In this document: in pieces, positions 33,876 through 43,874 of the stretch
Position numbering within the stretch: the stretch's first letter is position 1
Layout of the letters: the number at the start of each line of letters is the position of its first letter
Assembly: GCA_963817615.1 (NCBI GenBank)
Contig: CAWFPH010000002.1
Location: 1,612,001 to 1,676,000 of the forward strand
Reading direction: 5' to 3'
Source of the DNA: FEN-1219 sp963817615
GTDB taxonomy: Bacteria > Pseudomonadota > Gammaproteobacteria > Steroidobacterales > Rariloculaceae
Length of the DNA: 64,000 bases
The notes under the pieces: model-generated
What the model was told of the DNA's origin: nothing
Seen by the model: the letters and a program-made list of their open reading frames with translations, nothing else
Database searches by the model: none
Made by a program: the position numbers and the translations under genes

Positions 33876-36272
33876 TCATTCGTACCGTAAGGAAGTCACG
33901 GGCCGCGACCGCATCACCTTGAGGATTTCCCTTCCCAGTGTCGCGAGCGCCAACAAAGCCGTGCCTGCGGTCGCCAGCACGAAGCTGGATAGCGGGAGAT
34001 CGGTGCGATACACGAACCCCTCGAGCCATTGGCTCATCACGTACCACGCCGTGCCCCAGGCCAGGAGATTCGCTATCGCGATCAGCACGATGTATTCCCT
34101 CAACACGACTTTGAGCAGGGAGCCGACGCCGGCGCCGAGCACCTTGCGGATGCCGATCTCTTTGGTCTTGCGCTCCGCGCTGAAGGAAGAAAGGCCGTAC
34201 AGGCCGAGACACGCGATGACGATGGCGACGAAGGTGAACTGGATCAGAATGGCGGAAAACTCCTCGTCGTCTCTGAACAGCAAGTTGTACTCGTCGGTGA
34301 AGAAGGTATAGCCGAACGGGAAGTCCGGATTCACCTTCTGCCACGCCGCCGCAATGTCCTCGACGGCCTCCCTGGGCGAATCCTTGTCGATCCTGATCGA
34401 CAGCATTCGTGCGGGGCCGTTCTGATAGAACAGCATCACGGGCTCCACTCGGTGACGCATGTCGGCAAAGTGAAAGTCCTGTACCACGCCGACGACCGTC
34501 CGCTGCTGATTGCCCAGGACGAGCACCTTGCCGATCGCCTCCTCGGTCCGCCAGCCGAGTGCCCGCACCGCGCTTTCGTTCAGAATGACGGATTCCTTGT
34601 CGTCGGTGGCGCGTTCCGCCGAGTAACCGCGTCCCGCCGCGAGCTTCATCGACAGCGTGTCCAGGTATCGATCGTCCACTGCCAGCACGCTCATGATGTA
34701 GAAATCGTCCGGTGCCGCGCCGGCGGGTTTCGCGCCTTGGCGTCCGAACGTATTTCCCGGCATGTTGGACGAGCCGGCCACCGACCGTACTCGTGGCAGC
34801 GCGAGCAGGCGGTCTTTCAGCACGTCGTAACGAGCAAGCAGCGCCTGATCGTTCAGCTTCAGGTCGACGATGCCGTCACGCTGAAAGCCCGGGTTCGTGT
34901 TCTTCATGTACTCGAGCTGCTGATACACCACCAGCATGCCGATGATGATGGCGATGGAGATCGCGAACTGCAGCACCACGAGAACGCGCCTGAGCCAGAG
35001 CCCTTGCGCGGTATGCGCGAACGTCCCCTTCAGCATCGTCATCGGCGAGAAGGAGGACAGCACGAAGGCCGGATAAGCGCCGGCCAGCAAGCCGACGAGC
35101 ACCGCGGCAAAGACCGATGCGAGCAACGCCTTCGGATGACCGAGCAGGTACGAGAGGAAGCCTTCGTCCAGCGGCAGGCTGACCGCGGATTGCAGGATCC
35201 TGAGCAGCACGATACCCAGCACGGCGGCAATGGCCACCAGCAACAGGGATTCCTGCAGAAATTGGCGAACGAGTTGCGGGCGCGTCGCGCCCGCCGACTT
35301 GCGCACGCCCACCTCCTTCGCTCGCAGCGACGCTCTGGCCGTGGCCAGATTCATGAAATTGAAGGCCGCGATCAGCAGCAGGAAGACCGCCACGCTGCTC
35401 AGCATCACGATCTTCCGAGCGTCGCCCTTGGCGCGATTGAAGTCGTCGAACAGCACATCGCTGGAGCCCAGGTGCGCGTCCTTCAAGGGTTGCAGAGTGG
35501 CGCTGAAGGTCTTCATCACGCTGCGCTCTGCCAACAACGTTTTGAGCTGCGCGTCCACTGCTTGCTCGCTCGCACCCGGCGCGAGCTTCGCGTAGGTGAC
35601 CATTGCGATGGTGCCCCAGCTGCTCAAGAAGCTCTGCAGCTGCTGCGCACCCTCGTCGTCCGGGCTCAGGTAATTCAACGAGACGAGGAGATCGAGCTGC
35701 ATGTGCGAATCGGGCCGGACGTCTTCCATGACACCGACGACCTCGATGTCCTGGTTGTTCAAACGGAACAGCTTGCCCACGGGGTTGTCGGCACCGAAGA
35801 CCTTCGCGGCGAACGCCTGAGTCATCACGGCCGATCGCGGCTTGTCGAGCAGCGCGCCCGGCTGTCTCTGCAGCAACTTGAAGCTGAACACCTCGAAGAA
35901 GGCATCCTCGGTGAATACGAGGTGCTCGGCAGGGTATTTCCGGTCGTCGACCGTGATGAAGGTTTCTCCCTGCGCTCTGACCCTCACGGTCTGCTCGACC
36001 TCGGGGATCGTCTCCTCCATCGCCGGTCCCAGCGCCGGCATCGTGATGCCCACGGTGTTGCTGCTCACGCCCAACGCGCGGTCGATGCCGAGCACGCGAT
36101 AGATACTTTCGTAATCCTCGTGAAAGCGATCGTAAGAAGTTTCGAAGCTCACGTAGATGAAAATGAACAGCGCACTGGTGATGCCGATCACCAGTCCGAT
36201 GACGTTGATCAGGAAAAACAGGGGGTTTCTCTTCAGAAATTGCCAACTGAAGTGCAGATTGTCGAGGAACAC
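33876..36272 (-). CDS. FtsX/MacB-type ABC permease (orphan)
   Basis: This 798-residue permease has a first helix in 'NPLFFLINVIGLVIGITSAL', a MacB-like periplasmic core, and two FtsX domains ending in 'RAKEVGVRKSAGATRPQLVRQF' and 'RKTKEIGIRKVLGAGVGSLLKV'. It ends 'VTSLRYE'. The start is GTG 36272, five bases after GGGAGGAG; longer reading upstream is Gly/Arg-rich and not convincing. It follows the permease at 36296 by 23 bp, so they form one operon. No ATPase gene is near. Confidence 0.85.
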   Translation of the reverse strand: MFLDNLHFSWQFLKRNPLFFLINVIGLVIGITSALFIFIYVSFETSYDRFHEDYESIYRVLGIDRALGVSSNTVGITMPALGPAMEETIPEVEQTVRVRAQGETFITVDDRKYPAEHLVFTEDAFFEVFSFKLLQRQPGALLDKPRSAVMTQAFAAKVFGADNPVGKLFRLNNQDIEVVGVMEDVRPDSHMQLDLLVSLNYLSPDDEGAQQLQSFLSSWGTIAMVTYAKLAPGASEQAVDAQLKTLLAERSVMKTFSATLQPLKDAHLGSSDVLFDDFNRAKGDARKIVMLSSVAVFLLLIAAFNFMNLATARASLRAKEVGVRKSAGATRPQLVRQFLQESLLLVAIAAVLGIVLLRILQSAVSLPLDEGFLSYLLGHPKALLASVFAAVLVGLLAGAYPAFVLSSFSPMTMLKGTFAHTAQGLWLRRVLVVLQFAISIAIIIGMLVVYQQLEYMKNTNPGFQRDGIVDLKLNDQALLARYDVLKDRLLALPRVRSVAGSSNMPGNTFGRQGAKPAGAAPDDFYIMSVLAVDDRYLDTLSMKLAAGRGYSAERATDDKESVILNESAVRALGWRTEEAIGKVLVLGNQQRTVVGVVQDFHFADMRHRVEPVMLFYQNGPARMLSIRIDKDSPREAVEDIAAAWQKVNPDFPFGYTFFTDEYNLLFRDDEEFSAILIQFTFVAIVIACLGLYGLSSFSAERKTKEIGIRKVLGAGVGSLLKVVLREYIVLIAIANLLAWGTAWYVMSQWLEGFVYRTDLPLSSFVLATAGTALLALATLGREILKVMRSRPVTSLRYE

Positions 36273-36295
36273 CGCTACTCCTCCCGAGGGTTCCG

Positions 36296-38746
36296 CTAGC
36301 CGTTCCTCAGTGCGGCGGCCGGCACCACCCTGGCCGCGCGCCACGCCTGAACTGCTACCGCCGCCCAAGCCACCGCCAGCGTCGCCACGAGACTCACGAC
36401 GAACGGCCAGGGGGTGAGCTGAACGCGGTGGACGAAAATCGCGAGATACGCCTTCGCCGCAAGATATGAGAACGGCCACGCGATGACGTTTGCAGTGACG
36501 ACGGGCCGCGAGAACGCGGCGAGTAGCAGCCCGAGCACGCTTTGCCAGGTCGCGCCGAGCGTCTTGCGCACGCCGATCTCGCGGCGGCGGCGGCCCGTCA
36601 TGTGACCGGCCATGCCCACGAGACCGATGATGCAGATGGCGTACGCGAGGGAAGCGAGCGCGGCGAACGCATCGTTGATGCGCGTAAACGCGGCGAAGCC
36701 TTCGGCGAAGAGTCGATCCTCGAACTCATAGTCGAAAACCTGGTTCGGCACGCGCCGCTCCCAGACGCGCCGCACGGCCTCGAGCGCGCCCGGCACGTCG
36801 GTACGGTCCAACCGAATCAGGAGTTGTTCCGGCTCCGAGCTCAGATAATAGTTGCTTGCGTCCACGCCGTTGCCCGTGAACACGAGTGGCCTATCCTCCA
36901 CCACCCCGATGATGCGCTGCGGTGCGAACCAATCGGCTACCGGCAGGTAGACGAGCCGGTCGACGGCTCGCGCGGGCGATGCGAAGCCCATCAGGCGCAC
37001 GAACGACTCGTCGACGACGAGACTGCCCGGCCGGTCGGGGCGGGAGTCCCACATGCCGATATCCGCGCGCTCGCGCTCGAACGTCCGGCCGGCGACGAGC
37101 CGTAGACCCATCGTCGTGAAGAAGTCGTAGTCGACTCCGTGGCTCACGGCCGAGCGGAGCGTCGAAGGGTTCCGCGGATCGGTCATGAGCGTGGGCCCCA
37201 TCGAGTCCGTCCACGGCGGGCTCGACATGCCGGCCACGCCCTTCACCTCGGGTAGTGCCCTCAGTTGCTCCTCCAAGCTTGCGGAGCTCGTGCCGGTATA
37301 AGCCGCGGTGTTCGTCACGACGATCAGCGGATCCGCGTCGGGCGTGAGCGCGATGCGGCGCAGGTCCGCGGCTTGCTGCTGCATCACGAAGATCGCAATC
37401 GATAGGAAGCTCGCGGCGGCGAACTGCACGCCGACGAGCAGCGTGGGTACCGTGTTGCGCCCGCGGAGCGCGTCGCGCGATTGCAGCGCGCGCATCGGCC
37501 GCGTGCGGGACAGAACGAACGCGGGATACGCGCCCGCGAGCACCGTGGCGCAGGTCACGGCGCCGAGCATCGCGAGCCAGAACCTCGGCGTAGCGAACGC
37601 GAGCGCGAGGTCGACACCGGCGACGGCGCGCAGCGCCGGCGTGAGCAGCGCGATGACTCCGACCCCGAAACCGAACGCCGCGGCCGTCATCAGTGCGGCC
37701 TCCAGCAAATGCTGGGCCACGATCTGCCGGCTTTCGGCGCCGATGGCCTTGCGCAGGCCGACTTCTTTCGCTCGCCGCAGTGCTTGCGCGGTGGCTAAGT
37801 TCGCGTAATTGACGCACGCCACGCCGAGCACGAGCGCACCGAGCGCGAGCAGCAGCGTGACGACGGACACGCGCGTCTGCATGCCGGCGAATACTGCGGC
37901 GTCGAGCTGCTTCGCCACGAGCGCGCGGATCGGCACCATGCCGCTCGTGTACTGCACGAGATCGCGCTCGATCGTGAGCGCGCTCAGCTTCTCGAGCCGC
38001 GATGCAAGCGACTCCGGCGTCACGCGGCTGCGTTCCGGCAGCACCCCGTAGGCGAGCTGCTGCGGCATCGCGAAGCCGCCGCCGGCCGCTCGGCGCACGG
38101 CGAGCACGCGGTCGAGCGCGTCCCACGACGCCAGCACGTCGAAGCGCAGCAGCGCCCCCGACGTCGGTCCGATGTGCGACGGTTGCGCGATGTCGCCGAT
38201 CACGCCCGTCACGGTGAGGTCCATTACACCGGCATAGCGGAGCGTGCGGCCGATCGGATCGGCGGCACCGAACAAGCGGCGCGCAGCGTTCTGCGTAAGC
38301 ACCGCGCTTGCGGGCGCCGCGAGCGCGGCGTGCGAATCGCCCGCCACGAACGGCAGATCGAAGATCTCGAGGAAATCGGGGTCCGCGTACGCCGCGTAGA
38401 GCCGCGTCTTGCGCTGGCCCGCCGCGACGGGCATCGGACCGCCTGCGCGGGCTCGCGCCAATGTCTCGAATTCCGGGAACTGGAGCTTGAGCTTCTGGAA
38501 GTCCGGCTCGTCGAGGCGCGGCTGCCAACCGGTGTCGGAGCCGTCGCTTAGGCGAATGCGCGTGGTCATGATGTACGTGCGATCCGCTTTCGCGAAGCCG
38601 CGCTCGGCCTGTCCCCAGAAGGTCACGAACGAGTACGCGATCACGAAGCAGGTGAGCCCGAGGCTCAGCACGAGCAGCTTCATCAGGCCGACGAAAGGAG
38701 CGCGGCGAACATTTCGAAGGGAGACGACGAGATAGTGGCGCAACAT
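36296..38746 (-). CDS. FtsX/MacB-type ABC permease (orphan), operon head
   Basis: This 816-residue permease starts 'MLRHYLVVSLRNVRRAPF' like its paralogue at 47596 ('MFRHYLSVAVRSFRRQPL'). That match is why I chose ATG 38746 over GTG 38761. It contains 'VNYANLATAQALRRAKEVGLRK' and 'RRREIGVRKTLGATWQSVLGLL' in the two FtsX domains. The two paralogues share segments such as 'FLEIFDLPFVAGDS' and 'LRFDVLASWD', so they come from one duplication. A dyad lies 42 bp upstream. Confidence 0.85.
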   Translation of the reverse strand: MLRHYLVVSLRNVRRAPFVGLMKLLVLSLGLTCFVIAYSFVTFWGQAERGFAKADRTYIMTTRIRLSDGSDTGWQPRLDEPDFQKLKLQFPEFETLARARAGGPMPVAAGQRKTRLYAAYADPDFLEIFDLPFVAGDSHAALAAPASAVLTQNAARRLFGAADPIGRTLRYAGVMDLTVTGVIGDIAQPSHIGPTSGALLRFDVLASWDALDRVLAVRRAAGGGFAMPQQLAYGVLPERSRVTPESLASRLEKLSALTIERDLVQYTSGMVPIRALVAKQLDAAVFAGMQTRVSVVTLLLALGALVLGVACVNYANLATAQALRRAKEVGLRKAIGAESRQIVAQHLLEAALMTAAAFGFGVGVIALLTPALRAVAGVDLALAFATPRFWLAMLGAVTCATVLAGAYPAFVLSRTRPMRALQSRDALRGRNTVPTLLVGVQFAAASFLSIAIFVMQQQAADLRRIALTPDADPLIVVTNTAAYTGTSSASLEEQLRALPEVKGVAGMSSPPWTDSMGPTLMTDPRNPSTLRSAVSHGVDYDFFTTMGLRLVAGRTFERERADIGMWDSRPDRPGSLVVDESFVRLMGFASPARAVDRLVYLPVADWFAPQRIIGVVEDRPLVFTGNGVDASNYYLSSEPEQLLIRLDRTDVPGALEAVRRVWERRVPNQVFDYEFEDRLFAEGFAAFTRINDAFAALASLAYAICIIGLVGMAGHMTGRRRREIGVRKTLGATWQSVLGLLLAAFSRPVVTANVIAWPFSYLAAKAYLAIFVHRVQLTPWPFVVSLVATLAVAWAAVAVQAWRAARVVPAAALRNG

Positions 38747-38787
38747 CGGTTCGGGCTTCACGAGGTTGTGTCCGGAGCCTACACGAT

Positions 38788-38811
38788 GGTGTATTAGGGC
38801 GACAATACACC
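38788..38811. promoter_or_regulatory. Perfect inverted repeat upstream of the permease operon
   Basis: GGTGTATT (38788-38795), an 8-base spacer and AATACACC (38804-38811) make perfect 8-bp arms. The layout resembles the dyads bound by PadR-type repressors, which frequently control permeases of this kind. A weak minus-strand promoter (TTGTCG, 18 bases, TAGGCT) overlaps it. No PadR gene is in the window. Confidence 0.5.
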
Positions 38812-38915
38812 GAGACCGCTCGTCCGATCGGCGTCACGCTGCGTGCGAGGAAGCGGCGGTCTAGACTAGCCGCTCGGCGTCGCGAAAGGCGTCGGAAAAA
38901 GGGGAGGAGAAGAAG

Positions 38916-39806
38916 ATGAGGGGGACGAACTGGCTGGCTGTCGGTGTGCTGACGGCCGTCGCGGTCACGGCCGCTCACAGTGCATCCGCTGCAGCCGGCG
39001 CCTGCGACCGCGAGTGTCTGCGCGGCACGATGACGACGTTCCTTTATGCGCTGCTCAAGCACGATGCCAGCAAGGTGCCGGTCGCCGCCGCGGTGCGCGT
39101 GACCGAGGACGCCATCGAGAAGCCGCTCGCGAAGGTCGGCTTACTGAGCACCGTCACGCGGCTGCGCGGTTTCCGCCAAGACATCCTCGACGAACGCGCC
39201 GGGATGGCCGGCGCGGACGTCGTCGTGGAAGAATCCGGCGCTCCGGTGCTGTTGGTCGTGCGTCTCAAGGTGGTGGACCGCAAGATCACCGAGATCGAGA
39301 CCGTAGCGACCCGCAGCCGCGCCGAGGGCCTCATCTTCGACATCGACGGCCTGAGCGCGCCGAGCGAAGAGATGAACTACGCGCCGCGGCCCGAGCAGCT
39401 CGCCTCGCGCGAGGAAGCGATCGATGCGGCGATGCACTATCCGGCCGGTCTGAACGCTGCGAAGACTTTCGCGGCGGTGAACGCGCCGTTCGCGCCGAAC
39501 GCTTACCGCTACGAGAACGGGCAGGTGATGGCGGGGCCCGACTGCAAGTTCGCCCCCGGCTGCCAGAACATCTCGACGCAGCCGCTCGCCATCTTCGAGC
39601 GCCTCGGGGACGTTGCGACGCGAGTGATCGGCGTCGACGAGCGCCTGGGGATCGTCTGGCTCCGCATGGCATGGGGCGTACGACAAAAGGGCGGAGACCA
39701 GCTCACGGTCTGGGAGAGCTTCAAGGTCTACGACGGTCAGATCCACGCGGTCGAGGCGTTCATGAAGATCCTGCCGGTGGAGCTCCGCTCGGGCGGTTGG
39801 CAGTAG
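38916..39806 (+). CDS. Exported protein, DUF8021-like
   Basis: This 296-residue secreted protein has a signal peptide ending 'AHSASA', then 'CDRECLRGTMTTFLYALLKHDASKVPVAAAVRVTED', split here by its Cys pair. This start ('C.R.CL...YL.AL...D...lP.....v..TE') matches what I recall of DUF8021. The second half ends 'GGDQLTVWESFKVYDGQIHAVEAFMKIL', an NTF2-like finishing strand. A GGGGAGGAG ribosome site precedes the ATG. The function is unknown; it is divergent from the permease operon. Confidence 0.7.
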   Translation: MRGTNWLAVGVLTAVAVTAAHSASAAAGACDRECLRGTMTTFLYALLKHDASKVPVAAAVRVTEDAIEKPLAKVGLLSTVTRLRGFRQDILDERAGMAGADVVVEESGAPVLLVVRLKVVDRKITEIETVATRSRAEGLIFDIDGLSAPSEEMNYAPRPEQLASREEAIDAAMHYPAGLNAAKTFAAVNAPFAPNAYRYENGQVMAGPDCKFAPGCQNISTQPLAIFERLGDVATRVIGVDERLGIVWLRMAWGVRQKGGDQLTVWESFKVYDGQIHAVEAFMKILPVELRSGGWQ

Positions 39807-39902
39807 CGCGCCCTCGCACGCCGCTTTGCCGCTGCGGTGCAGCCAACGAGCGCCGCGGCGGGCGAACATGAGCAGCGTCGGTGCGGCAGCGGGGCGGCGG
39901 TC

Positions 39903-40925
39903 CTAGCCTTCGCCGACTACCGTGAACGCCTCCTCGACCTCCGGCGTCGAGAGATTGGCGAGGAACTCGGCGAGGTACACCTTCCCGTACGTGTACATGT
40001 TCTCGGCAGCGCCGATCCGAAGCCGTCCCTGCGCCAGCAGCCGGTGAAACTCGGCCAGGCTCGGGGCGGTCAGGTCGCCGTCGGGCTCGGGACCCGCTGC
40101 GCCGGCCGCGGCGGTGAGCGTCAAGCAGGCGTAGCCGATGCGGACGAGTTGTCGCGCCAGCACGAGACGCGCGCGCAGAGCGCGGTCGGGCTCGCCGCCG
40201 TGCCAGGAACGCAGCAAGGCGTCGCGAAGCTCCGGCGTCGGTGCCAGATAATTGGCCAAGTTCGCCAAGTCGATGAAGGAGTCGTTTCGGAATGCGAGCT
40301 CCCAGTCCACGAGCCACAACCGTTCTCCATCGAAGAGGATGTTGCCGGGATTGAGGTCGTTGTGGCTCGAGACGGTCGTGGCCGGGTCCCACGGATAGGC
40401 CGCCGTGAGGCGCGCCAAACCCTCGCGATGCGCGTCGAGCAATCCGGGACTGAAGCGACCGGAGCCGATCAGGGCGTCGAGCATTCCGGTCAGGATTGCG
40501 CGGTAGTCGCCTACCGCGGGGAAGGCGGGCGTCGCTTGCAGCCGCGCGATGAGCGTGCCGAGGTCGCGCATCAATGCCTCGCGGCCGCTCGGATAGTCGA
40601 ACAGCGACTGCGTCGGCCGGAACTCCATGATCGCAACGCCGGCTGTCTCATCCGCCACGATGAGAGCAGGCGCGATTCCGGCCTCGGCCGCCGTCCGCAT
40701 GCAGACGTAGCCGCGGCCGCCGTCATCGAAACCGTCTCGCTTTCGCTCGAGCCGGAGCAGATAGGGCCGACCCTGCACGTCGACGCGGTAGATCAGCGCG
40801 CCTGAGCCGCCTTGCGTGATCTGCTGCATGCTCGTCGCCGGCGCAGCGCCGAATGCCGCGGCAAGCGCCCCCCGCGCAACGGCGCGGCGCTCCTCGGGTA
40901 TGGCGTCGTAGATGGACTCGTTCAT
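39903..40925 (-). CDS. Choline/aminoglycoside-kinase-fold phosphotransferase
   Basis: This 340-residue protein of the APH fold has a nucleotide-loop region 'QGGSGALIYRVDVQGRPYLLRLE', a catalytic loop 'SSHNDLNPGNILFD' with the active Asp, and 'VDWELAFRNDSFIDLA' with the metal-binding Asp. The Leu-Asn-Pro-Gly-Asn loop and the 'FRNDSFIDLANL' run are typical of the choline kinase-like branch. The substrate is unknown. It is divergent from the HpaB-type gene at 41133. Confidence 0.8.
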   Translation of the reverse strand: MNESIYDAIPEERRAVARGALAAAFGAAPATSMQQITQGGSGALIYRVDVQGRPYLLRLERKRDGFDDGGRGYVCMRTAAEAGIAPALIVADETAGVAIMEFRPTQSLFDYPSGREALMRDLGTLIARLQATPAFPAVGDYRAILTGMLDALIGSGRFSPGLLDAHREGLARLTAAYPWDPATTVSSHNDLNPGNILFDGERLWLVDWELAFRNDSFIDLANLANYLAPTPELRDALLRSWHGGEPDRALRARLVLARQLVRIGYACLTLTAAAGAAGPEPDGDLTAPSLAEFHRLLAQGRLRIGAAENMYTYGKVYLAEFLANLSTPEVEEAFTVVGEG

Positions 40926-41132
40926 CGTCGGGATGCCTCGCGGCTAGCTTAGCGCGCCGCCCAACGGCGAGGCGACAGATCGACCATGGCTCGAGCTCGA
41001 CCGCGATGGAGCGCTCGCGCGGCGGCGACCACCGCACGCGAGCCGCCTTGCGAGAGCCCGCTCACCAGCGATTGCCCTCGCCGGCGCGACGCGCCAATCT
41101 ACGCGACGACGTCCGAGCCTCGGGAGAGGACG

Positions 41133-42641
41133 ATGAGCACCGAACCACCGAGCACCGATGAGCTCCTGACGGGCAAGGAGTATCTTGCGAGCCTGCGAGA
41201 CGGCCGCGAGATCTATCTGTACGGCGAACGGGTCGACGACGTCACGGCGCACCCGGCTTTTCGCAACTCCGCGCGGTCGATCGCTCGGCTCTACGACGCG
41301 CTGCACGATCCGGCCGCGCGCGATACGCTCACGACGGTCGACCGCTTCGGCCTCCGCACGCACCGCTTCTTCGCGCCGAGCTATTCCGCCGACGAGCTGC
41401 TGGCGGCGCGCGAGGCCATCGCGTACTGGTCGCGGCAGAGCTACGGCTTCATGGGCCGAACGCCGGACTACAAGGCGGCTTTCATGGCCACGCTCGGCGC
41501 GAATCCGGAGTTCTACGCGCCGTACGACGAGAACGCGCGGCGGTGGTACCGACGCTACGCCTCGAGAGGGCTGTTCCTGAACCACGTGCTCGTCAATCCT
41601 CCGGTCGACCGCAACAAGCCCGTGCACGAGGTCGCAGACGTGTATTTACACGTGGTGCGCGAGACGGATGCGGGCGCCGTCGTGAGCGGCGCGAAGATGC
41701 TCGCAACCGGCTCGGCGCTGACGCACGCGACGTTCGTGGCGCAGAACAGCTCCGTCTCGCTCGAAGCCGGGAAGGCGGAGGATTACGCGTTGGTTTTCAT
41801 TGCGCCGCTCGACACGCCCGGCAGTCGACTGATCTGCCGGGCATCTTACGAGCAGAACGCGCACAGTCCGTTCGATCATCCGCTCTCGAGCCGCTTCGAC
41901 GAGAACGATGCCGTGCTCGTCTTCGATGAGGCGCTGATCCCGTGGGAGAACTTCCTCGTCTATCGCGACGTCGAGCGGGCGAACGCGTTCTATCCCGCGT
42001 CGGGATTCTTCAATCGCTACAACTTGCAGGCGGGCACGCGGCTCGCCGTGAAGCTCGAGTTCATGACCGGGCTGCTCGCGCGTGGCCTCGAGATGAACGG
42101 CACGAGCGAGTTCCGCGGCGTGCAGGCGGCACTCGGAGAGGTCGTTGCCTGGCGCACCATGCTGTGGACGATGACCACGGCGATGGCCGCGGAGCCGCAG
42201 GAAGGGCCGGGCGGGTCGATGATCCCGCGCGCCGACTACGCCGCCACGCTGCGCGTGTTCTCGACGTGGTCGTGGCCGGCGGTGAAGGAGATCTTCGAGA
42301 ACGTGCTCGGCGGAGCGCCGATCGTGGCGCCGTCGGGACGCGAGGACTTGTTGAGCCCCTCGCTGCGGCCGCTGATCGATCGCTACTACCGCGGCACGGG
42401 CGCCTCGGCGCTCGAGCGCATCAAGCTCTACAAGCTCGTGTGGGACGCGATCGGCACCGAGTTCGGCGGACGCCACGAGCTCTACGAGCGCAACTATGCG
42501 GGCAATCACGAGCAGGTTCGAATGGACGCGCTGAAGTTCGCGCGCCGCACGGGTGCGCTCGATCGGTGCAGGGAGCTCGTCGACCGCTGCTTGGCCGACT
42601 ACGACCTCGACGGCTGGACGACCGATACCTGGCTCGACTAG
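41133..42641 (+). CDS. HpaB-family FAD-dependent aromatic monooxygenase
   Basis: This 502-residue protein is of the 4-hydroxyphenylacetate 3-hydroxylase large-component family. 'LLTGKEYLASLRDGREIYLYGE' opens it (split in practice at the Lys), then 'SYGFMGRTPDYKAAFM', 'VVSGAKMLATGSALTHATFVAQ', and 'DAVLVFDEALIPWENFLVYRD' follow. It would hydroxylate a phenol using reduced flavin from a separate reductase, which is not in the window. Related enzymes include pyrrole-2-carboxylate and phenol monooxygenases. The start follows GGGAGAGGA. Confidence 0.85.
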   Translation: MSTEPPSTDELLTGKEYLASLRDGREIYLYGERVDDVTAHPAFRNSARSIARLYDALHDPAARDTLTTVDRFGLRTHRFFAPSYSADELLAAREAIAYWSRQSYGFMGRTPDYKAAFMATLGANPEFYAPYDENARRWYRRYASRGLFLNHVLVNPPVDRNKPVHEVADVYLHVVRETDAGAVVSGAKMLATGSALTHATFVAQNSSVSLEAGKAEDYALVFIAPLDTPGSRLICRASYEQNAHSPFDHPLSSRFDENDAVLVFDEALIPWENFLVYRDVERANAFYPASGFFNRYNLQAGTRLAVKLEFMTGLLARGLEMNGTSEFRGVQAALGEVVAWRTMLWTMTTAMAAEPQEGPGGSMIPRADYAATLRVFSTWSWPAVKEIFENVLGGAPIVAPSGREDLLSPSLRPLIDRYYRGTGASALERIKLYKLVWDAIGTEFGGRHELYERNYAGNHEQVRMDALKFARRTGALDRCRELVDRCLADYDLDGWTTDTWLD

Positions 42642-42699
42642 CCGGACAGGCTTGCCGGCGCGTGCACGTCGGCGGCCACGCGCTCACGGATCTTCGCGG

Positions 42700-43095
42700 C
42701 TATTCGCGGTGCGGCAGGTTGTACAGCAGCGTGCCGTCGGGAAATTTCGCGCTCACCATGAAGCCGCCCTTGCGGCCGTCCTTGAGCGGGTGCACCTGGA
42801 ACGTGATCTTGTCGCCGGGCTTCAGCGTGTGCTTGGTCCAGCCGTTACGCGCGAGATAGTTGGGGCTCATGCCTTCGAGCCCATAGAGATCGGCCGCGTC
42901 GCTGCCTTCCACCATGACGTCCGTCCAGGTGTGCGGATTCGTCCATTGGAAGTCCTTGACCGTGCCCGTGATCTCCACGGTCTTCGTCATGTCGAACACC
43001 GCGGTGGAATGATGCGCGAGCGCCGGAGTGCTCGTTGCGGCAACCGCCGCGGCAGCCGCGGCCGCCGCTAGGGCCTTCGTGATCTGCTTACTCAT
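42700..43095 (-). CDS. DUF6152 family exported protein
   Basis: This 131-residue protein has an alanine-rich signal peptide ending 'TPALA', followed by 'HHSTAVFD', and core 'GTVKDFQWTNPHTWTDVMV' and 'YLARNGWTKHTLKPGDKITF'. The NPH histidine is at mature residue 28, one shorter than in the other copies. It lies 2 bp after the GVW lipoprotein gene, in the same direction, so the two are one operon. Confidence 0.85.
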   Translation of the reverse strand: MSKQITKALAAAAAAAAVAATSTPALAHHSTAVFDMTKTVEITGTVKDFQWTNPHTWTDVMVEGSDAADLYGLEGMSPNYLARNGWTKHTLKPGDKITFQVHPLKDGRKGGFMVSAKFPDGTLLYNLPHRE

Positions 43096-43097
43096 GG

Positions 43098-43874
43098 TTA
43101 CTCCAGGCTGAAGCCGGGCCGACCCTTGTCGTCCGCGCTGTCGTGATTGTTCTCGAGGCAGATGTACTCGCGGATCGCGTCGTCCTGATGCTTGTAGTAC
43201 GTCGAGCTCGTGTACGGCTCGGCGAGCACCTCGGGATCCGTGAGCGTCGTCGCGATCTCGAGCCAGTCGGAATCGAGGCGCCGAATGCGCTCGACCACGT
43301 GCAGGTCGTCGCTATGACCGATGCCGGGAGCGATCCGGTTCTGCGGATTCAAGCCGATCGTATCGACGACCAGCGTGTCGCCCTCCCAGTGGCCGACCGA
43401 GTCGCCGTAGAACGTGAGATCCGGATCGTCCTGGTGAGGCCGTCCGTCGGTCCAGATCTGCCGGAACTGCATGTAGCTCTCGATCAACATCACGATCTCG
43501 TGCGGCTGATAGAGAAATTGGATCGGATACGGCTGCGTCATGATGCCCGGCAGACCGGGCGGCACGCAGTTCGCGGCGTCGCTTTGGAGGTTCTCGCCGT
43601 TGGCCCGACCCGCGCGGTACGCGTCGGCCTTCGCCTGCCACTCGGGCGTCAGCTTCATCGCCGGCCGCGGCGGGGACTTGCGCTCGTTGCGCCAGTCGAC
43701 TTCCCACACGCCGCTCCAGTCCGGGTACTTCGCGAGCGCGGCCCATTGCTGCGTCGCGGGATCCGCCGGCGCGGCGCTTGCCGAAGCGGTCTCGTTCGAT
43801 GGCGCGGGCTTGCTCGCGGGTGCGCAACCCGCGATGAGGCTCGCAACGATCAGAGGAAAATAGGCGTTCGTCAT
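43098..43874 (-). CDS. GVW-family lipoprotein
   Basis: This 258-residue protein begins 'MTNAYFPLIVASLIAGC', a clear lipobox with Cys17, so it is a membrane-anchored version of the family. It then shows 'YPDWSGVWEVDW', 'NCVPPGLPG', 'FRQIWTDGRPH', 'GDSVGHWEGDTLVVDT', 'LHVVERIRR', 'TTLTDPEVLAEPY' and 'REYICLENN'. ATG 43874 was preferred because the longer frame begins with an Arg-rich stretch. The downstream gene, 2 bp away, is a DUF6152 protein. Confidence 0.8.
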   Translation of the reverse strand: MTNAYFPLIVASLIAGCAPASKPAPSNETASASAAPADPATQQWAALAKYPDWSGVWEVDWRNERKSPPRPAMKLTPEWQAKADAYRAGRANGENLQSDAANCVPPGLPGIMTQPYPIQFLYQPHEIVMLIESYMQFRQIWTDGRPHQDDPDLTFYGDSVGHWEGDTLVVDTIGLNPQNRIAPGIGHSDDLHVVERIRRLDSDWLEIATTLTDPEVLAEPYTSSTYYKHQDDAIREYICLENNHDSADDKGRPGFSLE

